Shown here: one piece after another, positions 20,714 to 31,970 of the stretch | How positions within the stretch are numbered: the first letter of the stretch is position 1 | Layout: every line of letters starts with the position of its first letter | DNA from: Plantago major | Taxonomy: Eukaryota; Streptophyta; Magnoliopsida; Lamiales; Plantaginaceae | Assembly (NCBI GenBank): GCA_026545765.1 | Contig: JAIFAC010000281.1 | Location: forward strand, 1-64,000 | Direction: 5' to 3' | DNA: 64,000 nucleotides | Translations under genes and position numbers: made by a program | Notes under the pieces: model-generated | Databases searched by the model: none | What the model was told of the DNA's origin: nothing | The model's input: only the letters and a program-made list of their open reading frames with translations

Positions 20714-23541
20714 ATGTCCGGGAGCGATAGTCAAAACGTTCACGAGGCGCGGGATTACCATGATGGAGTAGATTCGGACGGTGAATCCGCGGGCGTGAGC
20801 GTGTCCGTAGAAGATTATCTCGTGGATGTCTTATCTTCTAGAGATTCTGACGCCCGGCATGGAACCCATGATGTAGTCGATCCTCCGACGGACGGACCAG
20901 TGGTCGAAGAAGATGTTAATGAGGCGAGATCGTTAGTCCAATCTCGGACTATAGGCGGTGAGGGAGAGCCTGTAGATCCGAATAAGCCTCAGATTGAACG
21001 TGAGGCGGCAATGAGGAATGAAGTGATGATTTGGAGATGTTTGAGGTGGAGTGGAGGGAGGACCGTGGTGGAGACAGTCCAACCTGTACATCTGGGAGAC
21101 TGATGATGGTAAAGAGGAGGAAGAAGGCGGAGAGGAAGAAGGTGAAGATGGGGAGGAAGAAGAGGAAAGTTCTCCGATGTTCGTCCCGGAGAGGTGCGAT
21201 CGTCGGGTTGTATTGCACTCGTCGCTGCTCAATCCAGCCTTCCGTTAGTTGAAGGCCGTGGTGCCAAGGCGGCGAGGATCAAATTTCCTCGTCCTGCGTC
21301 CGCAGTGGTGATAGCAGATGAATTTGGAGAGCTAAACGCGGACGGGCTTCTTCCTACCTGTCCATCGAGGGTCAAACCTGAGGAGATTCCGGAATGGAGG
21401 CGAAAATGGGAGATCCCCGAGTCCGTAGAAATAATGATCCCTGATCCCGGGCATGCATTCTATAACCCTCCCGCTGGATATATGTGCGTGCACGAGGTGG
21501 CCTTCTCCTGCGGATGGAAGATCCCCATTGCCACGTAATCAAGAACATTCTGAACCATATTGGTATAGGTCAGTCGAGTTATCCCCAAGTCCCTGGGTAA
21601 CCTTATTTGCTTTGTAATTTTTTGTAAGAAGAAGGGGCAGACAGTGAATTTCGAGAACTTTAGGCAGCTCTTCCATGTTTCTTTTAGTCCGGGGAATCCC
21701 CTTTTTTACACCTTTATGAATAGGAAACCCTATAACTTCATTTCGGACTCCATCTCGTCGTTGGGGTCGAAATGGGTGGATAGGTACATTTTTGTACGGA
21801 TGGCTTCAAAGCCAGGGATGTCCGAGAGACAGAGGGAACGATGGGGGCTACCCACAAAGTTCCTAAGGGAGAGTATCCCTGATTGGCGCCCGCTTCCGAA
21901 GAACGTTGCTCCTTGGGTGGCGGAGATCCACAAGAAGAATGATCCGCCTACCTACCCGTTCCACGAACTAATTTGTCAACCGCTGCCATATCTGTGCGGA
22001 TTGACCGATGCCGTGGAAGTCGGAGGAAAGACAGATTTCAGTAAGGAGTCTAACTTATGATTTGTGCGGCTCCGTGTTTTGAATGTCTCGTTATGAATTT
22101 TCTCATCTCCGATATTCCTGTTGTTTTTCTGTTATTCGTCCGTGTTCTGAAATGTTTACATTGCTATGTAGCTCACTGGTTCGACTATATCATGTCGACA
22201 CTCGCTGAAAAGAAGAGGCAGCAGAGAGAGCAACAATCTCTGGAGGTCGCCGCTAGTCAGAGGACCAAGATTATCAACACATCCGCTGGTCTTCCTATGG
22301 GAGATCCCAAGAATGCGGAAGTGTTTGCCGTAGAGGAGGAGAGGCGGAACAAGGCGGGAGAAGACCCGCAAGTCATGGGGGTGCCTGACAAGGGCAAAGC
22401 CCATGTTACTCGGAGCGCCGCTGCCTCCAGGCCACCAACCGCTGCTGGATCCACGCCTCAGCAAGAAGTGTTTATGCGGGATGCCATAACATCTGGGCGG
22501 AAGAGGAGAGCTCCCACGGAAACATCCCAAGCAAGCAAGAGGCAGTAGTTGGCCGCCGTTCTACCGACTGACCAGGCCGCTCTCGACAAGGAGTATGAGC
22601 GTGCATCCGGACTTCCCGAGGTTGAGCGGGTCGGTGGCCTCAATGTGCTATATCAGCAGGTTCGTGATCTTCTAATGGTTTTTTCATTATGTCCTTATGA
22701 CAAGCATACAACTTATGTCTATATGGATTCTTTGCAGCTTGGATGCTTCATCCGAGCCATGCAGTGGAAAGCTAGTGAGCGGGCTACCATTGAGCACGAG
22801 TTGTTCAAGGCCATGGCCAGTTCTGCGGATGAGGCCGAAAAAGTGAAGCAGTTGGAGATGCAGCTGAAGGAGCACGAGGTGAAGTTCCATAAGCTGAAGA
22901 CCAGCTGGGAGGCAATCAAGGCGGACTTGGATTGGCAGGAGGGTTTCACCCAGAAATCAATGAGAGCCTTCCGAGAAATGAAGGATTACCTGCTGGAAGA
23001 CCTCCAATACGCTCGTCTTGAGGCGGGCCGAGATTTCATGAAGTCGGATTCTTTCAAGTTCTTCATGGCGGACAAGTCCGACGAATCTCGACTGAATGGG
23101 TTCTCCGCTGCCATCGGTCAACTACAGTCCAAGGGGTTACTTCCTCAAGATTTCAATTGGAAGGCGGAAGCGTTAAACCCTTCTGCGGATGCTAACGGCG
23201 TGGAAGTTCCTGTGGATGTCGTCTCGGACGATCGGTTGGCCGCTTGTGAGTTTGCGGATCTTGTCACTGAGGAAGGTGAACTGGAGATCAAGAACGGTGG
23301 ACCCTTCCTCCCGAAGTGTGTGCCGGATGCCTTACAAAAGGTGTGCTTCGTCCCATTCGAGAATTACCAGGCTTTCCTCAAGGACTGGTATTACATGCCT
23401 TCCCGGGTAGTTGGTCTTGCTGAAGATTTCAACCTGTTCGAGCTCGCGGAAGCCCTTGCTGCCCAAGCTGCTGCCAACTCGTCTACTGCCGATCCGCCTC
23501 GCATTGGAGAATTGGGTCCGAGCCAACCCAATCCTCAGTGA
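20714..23541 (+). pseudogene. Tat antisense gene 1: transposase_28-like ('putative gypsy type transposon') protein
   Basis: The gene starts MSGSDSQNVHEARDYHDG. An acidic stretch (KEEEEGGEEEGEDGEEEEE, in another frame) follows, then a domain with DPGHAFYNPPAGYMCVHE, KGQTVNFENFRQLF and KWVDRYIFVRMA, like Pfam transposase_28. A GT-AG intron (22041-22171) joins GGKTDF to HWFDYIMSTLAEKKRQQ. A second (22660-22737) joins NVLYQQ to LGCFIRAM. The C-terminal part is a coiled coil (EKVKQLEMQLKEHEVKFHKL) ending at 23541. Frameshifts near 21080-21200 and 21540-21640 and an in-frame TAG at 22546 break it. The family's role is unknown; such genes lie antisense to gag-pol in several Tat elements. Confidence 0.75.
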
Positions 23542-23966
23542 AGAATCCGGGGGTATGCCCCGTGAAACTTATGTAATGTCTTGGATCTGCATCTCTTTGT
23601 GGCACGGAACGTTGCCTTGAACAATGCTGCTTTATTTTTTTATCCGTACTAATTGTCTGTAAAACAATATTTCCTATAATTTCGAGTTATCGCCTGCTTT
23701 CTGCTTTATTTGCTTCCGTCCATCGTTCGTATGCTTAACTATCATAAAACACACATCTGTAAAGGACACGGATCGCAGTAGATGGCGTCCGACGTAGAAG
23801 TCTAAACCATCATCTTTCCAATCCTCGGACTGTTCGCCCCTTGGGATTTGTAATTCTTCTAGAAGGAGGAAGGTGAAACAGTGAAATAGTCATTATGACT
23901 ACGTCTTTTCATCTCCCCATTCGTCAGATGATCGACAAGTGGCGAGATCGTACGGACCTGTTTTGA
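23542..23966 (+). other. 3' end of antisense gene 1 and spacer
   Basis: The segment after the stop contains GGGGTATGCCCCGTG and an AT-rich tail typical of a plant 3' UTR. The same GGGGTATGCCCCGTGGAAG phrase recurs near 39931 after the second antisense unit, suggesting the two units share a duplicated 3' end. Confidence 0.5.
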
Positions 23967-24137
23967 CTATAAATAAGGGTGTGGTAATTCTTCCTTTTTT
24001 CACCGCTGTACCCTTCTCCATTCTGTCCTTTGTTTCATCGAGAACCTTCCACAAAAGCCGGAGTTTTCCAGGATGTCGGAATCTGACGACGAGGAATATC
24101 AGCATTGGGTAAATTGTGCTTGTGGGCACATGCATCC
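23967..24137 (+). pseudogene. Tat antisense unit 2, 5' part (split by the copia element)
   Basis: A TATA box (CTATAAATAAG, 23967-23977) leads to an ATG at 24074 set in the same AGG-ATG-TC context as gene 1. The product begins MSESDDEEYQHW, close to MSGSD of gene 1. The next bases (GTAAATTG) could be an intron donor. The copia element inserts at 24138, and the unit continues at 39705-39980 with LVKEQGGVCPVEVCIY. This looks like a shortened duplicate of gene 1. Confidence 0.5.
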
Positions 24138-25541
24138 TGTTAGGAATATCTGTTAGTATTTTGATCATTCATCACATGTTCTTATCTTTGCCAGAAAGGT
24201 GATTAAGTACTCTTAGTTCACTTGAACATTGTAAAAGAGGAAATCACTGAGTATGATTAGTCTAGTAAATCTTGTTTTAGGATTATAGGTCTCTGAATGT
24301 AATTTTTATTTCCAAGAAGACCATGAAGATCAATCCTAGCAATGGAGCTTTTCTGAAGATTACAAGACCGGAGATTGCACAAGATTTATGAAGACACCAA
24401 GGTTTAGTCTCACTCGGAATGACTATGTCCTTAATCCTTTCTTAAGTGCATTTAGTTACTTTTGAAACATGATTCTGGAACATATGACATCATGAGTATG
24501 GAGCATGCAAGCCATCAGAAAGGCTAATGTATCCGTTGAAGACTACAGGACAAGAAATAGTACATATGCATTAATTGCATCGGCAGAAAAAGCTAAAGCA
24601 CGATCCTCTCGAGATATGAGACAAGGACTTACAGTACTCATTTCAAGATAAGTATAGACTGAATTTGAATTGTGTCTAACGGATAACATCCCAATGACTC
24701 TCCAATTCATCTATAAATATCACACACTTAGATGCTGAGAAATACGACCAAAGAACGATCTAACTTGCAAACTTACATTCTAGCAAAGTATTCTCTCAAG
24801 CACTCTACTACCCTTTCTGCAAGCTTTCTGTTGCTTGAAGAATCACTAGTAGTTCTAAGTTGTCCTGAACCTTAACAAGAGATTGTTATTCGTGAAAGAG
24901 TTGAACTATCAGATAACCTTTCTGAAGCTCATTCTCCAGAACGGACATCAATTACTTGGGTCGAGAAGAGCGATTGCCATACACTGAACAAGTGTATTAA
25001 GTAGTCTTGTTCTATTAGGCTCTCTGGAAACATAACTGAAAAGTTATACAAGAAGCCTCTCTGACAAACCTTATAACCAACACCATCAAGGCGTGGAGTA
25101 GAGGAAGTACTTGATTTGGGAAATCAGGGAATAACTCCAAGGTTATCTGAGTAGAGGAAGTATAGCTCTAGGAGCTAAGGAATAACTCAGGGGGAACATT
25201 TGGTTGGGAACCATTTGTTTAGGAATCTTAGAATAGGATTATTGTAAGGTGAACTCAATTATCTGTTCTAGTGAATTCTAGGTCTCAGAAAGACCGAAGT
25301 GGATTAGTTGGAGAATTACGCCACCTCCAGATACCACTATACTTACTGTGTTATTTACCTTTCTGCATTTATCTTTCAGCAAAGCACACACACATACTTT
25401 TTGTTTCTGCAGTTATCTTAAAGTCTTCTAACGAATTTAAGTATCGAAACCCCAGTTTCGAGAAAGCTGTGTTTATCGACAAAAGTTTAAAAGACTATTC
25501 ACCCCCCTCTAGTCTTTTACTTTGCGTTATCTGGACCAACA
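24138..25541 (+). repeat. Copia 5' LTR
   Basis: The 1404-bp repeat begins TGTTAGGAATATCTG and ends GGACCAACA, and it matches 38297-39704. CATCC precedes it (24133-24137) and follows the other LTR (39705-39709). The first 440 bases of the pair are almost identical, while the segment around 24590-25000 differs in about a dozen small clusters. Confidence 0.96.
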
Positions 25542-25543
25542 AG

Positions 25544-25555
25544 TGGTATCGAGCG
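25544..25555 (+). other. Copia primer-binding site
   Basis: TGGTATCGAGCG lies two bases after the 5' LTR. The usual plant copia PBS is TGGTATCAGAGC, complementary to the 3' end of initiator tRNA-Met. Here the bases around CAG are altered or lost, one of many CAG-site anomalies in this element. Confidence 0.8.
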
Positions 25556-25653
25556 GGAGGTTCCCAAGCCTTGATGAACCTAGATCCCCAGATAGGTGAA
25601 GAAACTTTGTCCCTTTCTGAGGACTATATAATTTGTGTGTTAAGTGCGCAGGA

Positions 25654-27506
25654 ATGTCTCTGAGTGATGCACCCGTTCTGAAGCCAGAAAACTACGAGAA
25701 ATGGAAGAACAACATGATGCTCCATCTGGAGGCCATTAGTGATGAGATGATCTATGTCATCAATGAAGGGCCTATTAAAATCAGACAACTCAAACAAGTT
25801 ACTGAGGTGTCTGATGGAAGAAAAGCCTCAGACAAGGAACATGAAAGTGAGGATGCGACTGCTAGTGATAGTGGTCGTGTTGCTCGTGGAAGCATTATGT
25901 ATGAAGACAAGCCAAGAGAGCTCTCGACATCTGAAGATGCCAAGAGACACAGATTGGATGGTCAAGCTCGTAATATAATCATCAGATCGACACCTGAGCA
26001 CATACGATTAAAGCGTAGGGTGCTAAAACAGCGAAAGTTGCAGCAATTGATTGAAGAAATCATGCGGGCGAGAAAACCAAAGAAAACAAGTTGAAGTTCT
26101 TAAATTGAATTTCCAAAACTACAAGCAAGGTCCCACGAAACTCGAAGAACTTGATTTCAGGTTTACTACTCTTATGAGTGATATGGCTGCACTTGGTGAA
26201 AGCAATGATACTCCCAAACGAGAAAAGATTAAGACTATTGTCAAGTCTCAATCACTGGCGGAACACACTAAATTCTTTTATTTCAACCAAGGAATGCCAA
26301 ATATTACTCCAGTAGAGCTCTTCTCTCATCTTGCTACTGTAGATTATGAGACAACTCAGAGAGAACAAACAGCTGAGAAGTTGCAAAGTGTTGCTCTAGT
26401 CTATCAAGGTACTTTTGAAAAGAAAGATACCAAAGACGCATCTGAAGAAAATGCTCTTGCAGTAAGACACATGAATAAATTTGTGAGTCAAGAGATTGAG
26501 AGAAGAAAAGTTAAAGAAAAGCTGAAAAAGCATCTTGGCCCAAACCATCATCGATAAGAACATTCAACTAAACAACTCTCAAGATCCCCATTCGTAAAGG
26601 TATTAATCTTGAATCGTGAGAGATAGGAAATGATATCTGCTTCTATTGTCAAAAGCCTGGTCACTTCAAGAGAGATTGCCCTGCTTTAAACAAGCTCAAG
26701 ACATGTGACAAGAAGGACAGAAGAAATTACAAAAGAAATCAAAGGGCCTTACTGACTGAAGAAAGGAAGAAGATTCAAATCCAACTTGATGCTCTAGATA
26801 TTGAGATGATTCAAGATGGAGATTCAGATAACTCAAACCTACCATCACCGAATTGTGTGGAATCACCCACGTAATCGACTTGACCTTAAGAAGAATGAAA
26901 TGTGTGGAGTTCTTTGAGATTCTTGGTCCAGACATCTCCAACATTGAAATGTGTCTTATGGCTGATGAGGTAACAAACATTTCACAATTTCTGTACTATG
27001 AGAGTGATGATGGAATTGAGGATCTGGAGTTAATCAGGAGTGAATTGGATCGTTATGAGAAAGAATTTCTGGAAGCACAATCCAAAATCAGAATTCTAGA
27101 GGAAAGCAAAGAAACTCTTGAAAAAGAGGTTTCTGAGCTAACCAGGGTGTCTGAGAACAAGAGCGCTGAAATAGCCCTTCTGAAAAATCAGATATCTGAA
27201 AATGAAAATTTTCACAAACTAGCCTTGGATGAACTTAATAAGAAAATGATAAAGCTGCTTTCTGAGAATGAGGAACTTCGAAAGAAAGAGTTATCCTTCC
27301 AATCTTATGCAAAGGCTAGTGACACTCTCACTGAGGTTCAATCATATCTGAGAGATCCCTCTGAGAAAGGTGGACTTGGACTTGATGAACAATCGAGTAA
27401 TTCATCTCCTCTGAAGAAGAGTGATGAAAGGTTGACCTTTGTAAAAAGTCAACAGGAAAGGAAGAATTGCTGGAATAGGCAAATTCTCTACTGTACCATT
27501 TTATGA
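25654..27506 (+). pseudogene. Copia gag with zinc knuckle and coiled-coil tail
   Basis: Gag forms the particle that packages element RNA. The ATG at 25654 opens MSLSDAPVLKPENYEKWKNN, the usual start of a copia gag. A frame break near 26080 leads to LNFQNYKQGPTKLEELDFRF. A CCHC zinc knuckle, CFYCQKPGHFKRDC, is read at about 26638-26680. After another break, 26853-27506 encodes a long coiled coil (ELDRYEKEFLEAQSKIRIL and onward). The order fits the long gag of SIRE-type elements. At least three indels separate the parts. Confidence 0.85.
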
Positions 27507-28188
27507 AAATAAAGACGGTGCAGAAACTAGTAAGGCTTCTGAAGACCGCATTCAGAAAGCCAAAGGTGTTCGAAATGGCATTGGCTATCGTCTTTATTGG
27601 AAAAGTCCTTTTACAACAATATAAGGAAGAACAATGGCAAAGGCGATATTGCACGTAGCAATAATGTAAGTGGAAGAAATCTCAAACCAATGAAAAGCTG
27701 AATGCCAAAGCTAGAAGGAACGGCGGAAAGGCTAAGTTTCTTTGAAATGCAATCCCGAAACCGAGGTCCGTAAAGCACAAAGGAACACCTAGAAACACCT
27801 CAAGAAGGAAGATTGAGATCAAAATTACTGATTCTATTGTTTCTCCTTCTGATAAAGTTAGACAAAAACAAACTCCCAAGAAATTCACTAAAATGTGGAT
27901 TCCTACTGGAAGAATGTTTAGTCTAAGTGGTTCTATCTATGAGGCAAGAACCTAACTCCTGTTTCCTGTTTTGTGCAGAACGCCTCTTGGACTAAGGCTC
28001 AATGGCTATTTGATAGTGGATGTGGAAAGCACATGACAGGAGACAAAGCAAATCTGGTCAACTACAAAGCTTGCAACAATGGACCAGACATCAGATTTGC
28101 TGGAGGAGAATTAAATCCTTCTCTGGGATTTGGCAACGTCAAATTGGGATCCTTAACAATTACTGACGTATTACATGTTAAGGGTTAG
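27507..28188 (+). pseudogene. Copia protease region
   Basis: After a short disrupted stretch, 27973-28188 encodes WLFDSGCGKHMTGD, the copia aspartic protease active site with an intact DSG triad, followed by LTITDVLHVKG. A stop (TAG) falls at the point where related elements read LxYNLxSxSQ, and the frame continues with YNLFSMSQF. Protease cuts the Gag-Pol polyprotein. Confidence 0.85.
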
Positions 28189-28206
28189 AAATACAATCTA
28201 TTTAGC

Positions 28207-29417
28207 ATGAGCCAGTTTGCAGACAAGGGATTTACTGTGAAATTTAAAGCAAAGTATTGCAAACTTATTGACAATGAGCCAAAGCAGACAGTCTTGGTTG
28301 CTAGGCGGAAAGGCAGTCTTTATGTTGCCGATTGGGCATCTGCCACAACTGAAGAATGTCTCATGGTGAGTCAATCAGGTCACACAGAAGAGCACTGGTT
28401 ATGGCACAAAAGAATGAGTCACTTGAATTTCAAAACTCTGAACAAACTTGCCAAGAAAGAGTTAGTGGTTGGCCTTCCCAAAACATCTTTCGGAAAGGAT
28501 GGTATCTGTTCTGCCTGTCAGATGGGGAAACAATCTAAGATCTCTTTCAAGTCCAAAATCAGACACTCTAGTGTTAGACCACTGCAACTACTACATATGG
28601 ATTTTTTTGAATCATCTGTAACTAGTTATGCAGGAAAGAAGTATGGTCTTGTTGTTGTAGATGACTTCTCAAGATTCACTTGGGTTGTCTTTCTGAAGCA
28701 TAAATCTGATGCTAGGGTGGAGATACCAAACTTGCTAAATAAGCTTGAAGTCATGAAAAATGACAAGGTATCTGCAATCAGAACAGACCATGGTACTGAA
28801 TTTGTCAACCAGTACATAAAGGAGTTTTGTATCAGCAAGGTATACAACATCAACTTTCCTCTGTAAGAACACCACAATAAAATGGTGTTGCAGAAAGGAA
28901 AAATAGAACCCTTAAAGAAGCAGCAAGGACAATGCTGGCTGACACTGAAATAAGTGAAGTTTATTGGGTTGAAGGCATAAACCTGACATGCTACACTCAG
29001 AACAGATGTTTGATAAACAAACACCATGACAAGACCCCTTATGAGCTCTTGGTTGGTAGACCCCCTAATATTAAACATCTGAAAGTGTTTGGTTGTAGAT
29101 GTTTTGTTCTTAACAATGGAAAAGAGTATCTAAGAACATTTCAACCAAAGGCAGATGAAGGAGTGTTTCTTGGTTATTCTATGAATAGCAAAGCTTACAG
29201 AGTTTACAACAAAAGAACAAAGAAGATTGAAGAATCAGTTCATGTTGTATTCTATGAAGAAAGCAAGAAATCACCCTTGATGATGAACTCTCGGAAGGTT
29301 CAAGGAACTAATGTTAAAGGATTACGAAGAAGAACCCTCGAAAGGAAAAACATCATTATGGAAAGAGAGGATGACTACGTGAAGAAAAGCATGAAATGCC
29401 TAGTAACAACCAGATGA
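28207..29417 (+). pseudogene. Copia integrase
   Basis: Integrase joins element DNA to the host genome. The GAG-pre-integrase zinc-binding part is present (HKRMSHLNFKTLNKL with CSACQMGKQ). The catalytic core starts LLHMDFFESS and YGLVVVDDFSRFTWV, with IRTDHGTEFVNQY supplying the second Asp. A frame break near 28862 falls where the usual TPQQNGVAERKNRTL motif is expected. The core resumes in another frame at 28932 with YELLVGRPPNIKHLKVFGC and VFLGYSMNSKAYRVYN. Confidence 0.9.
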
Positions 29418-29775
29418 TTCTCAGACATGATGAAGAATTTCCTATGAGAATTCCAGAAATGGAAACTGAAGATGTTCATCAGAGAGCTAATTCTGGAAAT
29501 GACCTCTCTGACAGGCATGTCCCAGAAAGCCCTCACACTGAGCAAGTGTCAGACATTCAACACCCTTATGTGGTACAAAATGTCATGAATCTTGAAGAAG
29601 TATCAAGTCATAATCATAGTGATTCACATTCAGATCACATAGATGTTGACCCTACTAGCCCCAAACACATGATGAGATGGATCAAGGATCATCCTGCAAA
29701 GGATGTGATTGGACCAATCAATCAAGGTGTTAAGACTAGGAGAGCAATAGCCGAAAATGCTAATTCTCTCTTTGG

Positions 29776-30735
29776 ATGTTTCACTCAAACATTGAACCTA
29801 AAACTATTGAAGAAGCATTAAGAGACCAAGGCGGATCTGCAATGCAAGAAGAGTTGGATCAGTTTGAAAGAAACAAAGTCTGGAAACTAGTTCCATTTGT
29901 AGAAGGAATATCTGTGATTGGAACCAAGTGGGTTTTCAGAAACAAGATGAACGAATCTGGTGAAATAACCAGAAACAAAGCAAGGTTGGTTGCCAAGGGA
30001 TTCACCCAGACTGAAGGATTAGATTTTGATGAGTCATATGCACCAGTTGCCAGATTGGATGCAATAAGACTCTTTCTGGCCTTTGCAGCTCATAAAGACT
30101 TTAAAGTTTATCAGATGGATGTCAAAAGTGCATTCTTAAATGGTGAACTTGCTGAGGAAGTCTATGTTGAACAACCACCTGGTTTTGAAGTTTCCTCAGA
30201 AAGTAGAATGGTCTATAAACTACAGAAAGCTCTATATGGACTGAAATAGGCTCCAAGAGCATGGTATGATACTTTGGCCAAATACCTTCTGGAAAGTGGT
30301 TTCAAGAAAGGTGAAGTTGATAAAACTTTATTTACCTCAAATCATGATGGGAAACTGCTCTTAGTTCAAGTATATGTTGATGACATTATATTTGGATCTA
30401 AGGACAAGCAACTTTGTGATGACTTTGCAAATCTCATGAAAAATAAGTTTGAGATGAGCATGATGGGAGAATTGAACTATTTCCTAGGATTGCAAGTCAA
30501 GCAACTCAATGATGGAATATTCATTAGTCAGACAAAGTATGCAAAAGACATGCTCACAAAGTTCAATCTTAAGCCCTCTGAAAAGAATGCTAAGATACCT
30601 ATGAGCATAGGAACCAAAATGACCTATACTGAATCAGATAAGAGTGTTGAAGAACACAAGTATAGGAAATTAATAGGTTCACTACTTTACCTTACTGCAA
30701 GCAGACCAGATATTCAATATGCAGTTGGAGTGTGA
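29776..30735 (+). pseudogene. Copia reverse transcriptase
   Basis: The RT_2 domain reads [60 protein letters not shown], then a TAG stop at 30247 where the family has Gln (LKQAPRAWYD), then LLLVQVYVDDIIFGS with the catalytic YVDD. It ends in SLLYLTASRPDIQYAVGV. All polymerase Asp residues are present. A CAG-to-TAG change explains the stop and would suit loss of a methylated C. Confidence 0.93.
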
Positions 30736-30801
30736 AAGGTACAGTAAATGTAGGTTTGTGGTATCCTAAAGAAGGTGGATTGAGTTTGGCTGGTTACTCA
30801 G

Positions 30802-31254
30802 ATGCTGACTATGCTGGATCAATGCTTGATAGGAAAAGTACCTCAGGAACTTGTCGGGTTTAGAACAAGACTTATCTCATGGTTTAGCAAGAAGCAAAAC
30901 TCAATTGCAACTTCTACCACGGAGGTGAATATATTGTCATGGTTGTTGTGCAACACAAATTACGTGGATTCAACAACAACTCGAGACTATGGACTCGATG
31001 AAGAAAACTCCTATTTTACGTCCGACAACACAAGTGCTATTGCAATCACACAGAATCCCAAGTTCCATGCCAGAACAAAGCACATTGATGTTAGACACCA
31101 CTTCATCAGAGACCATGTTGAAAAAGGCAATATAGAGATACTCAAGATTGGCACAGAAGACCAACTTGCAGATATCTTCACCAAGCCCCTACAAGAAAGC
31201 CGGTTCTTGACCTTAAGACATAATCTTGGATTGATGGAGTTGCCTAAGGACTGA
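30802..31254 (+). pseudogene. Copia RNase H and end of pol
   Basis: RNase H removes template RNA. The segment reads ISWFSKKQNSIATSTTE, where related elements have SKKQxSVALSTAEAEY, so the catalytic area is eroded. Then follow DNTSAIAITQNPKFHARTKH, IDVRHHFIRDHV and ADIFTKPL, the standard end of copia pol. The stop is at 31254. Confidence 0.88.
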
Positions 31255-31970
31255 AAAATGTCCTGAATCTCTAAAGTCTGAGTAAGCAAGGTAGAAAAGA
31301 AGCAAGCCTCTGAGAACATGCTCTCAGAAAGCTAAGTTGTTAAGAAGTGTTGCAAAGGTTTCTGAGTAGCAACACTCAGAAAGGCAAAACATTTCTGGAA
31401 TGGGTATCCAGAAAGGCAAAGGTTGGTACACACTCAATGAGTAAATAAGACTAGAACTTACTTACTAAGAGTGGGTCAAATACATTCAAACAACTGAAGT
31501 TTCTGATTCTTGAATTCAGGAAACTATTTAGTCATAAAGAGAAAAGACACACAAAGCCCAAAAGGTATAAGTTCTGAAAGTCAAACATGTCCAATGTCTT
31601 GTATTTTTACCATTTTCATGATAAACAATATATAGATAAGGACTTGACACTCAGAATGATAAGCTCAAACAATTAAGTGTTCCTACTCTTTACTAAGTGA
31701 CACAATGAATGTAGCATATTAAAATCCATCAAGTCGGCACATTACCATTTGTTGATTGATATCATTATAAGATATTCAATATAAGCCCTTGATGTATAAA
31801 CGTTTGATCTCAACGGCTGAGATTAAAACAAAGCAAGTAATGTCTGTTTAGAAATTCAGACGTGGCCCACTAAGCATTTAATGAAGTACAAAGGACGTAC
31901 CACGCCTATGCAGATGCAAAGACAGGCATTCATATTCAGCTATATGTATGTTGTATCTATGTATGTTTAT
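31255..31970 (+). other. Spacer between copia pol and its 3' accessory gene
   Basis: No coding sequence is seen. The segment repeats the CAGAAAG phrase several times (about 31317-31410). It ends at a TATA box, so it may hold the promoter of the accessory gene. Confidence 0.5.
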
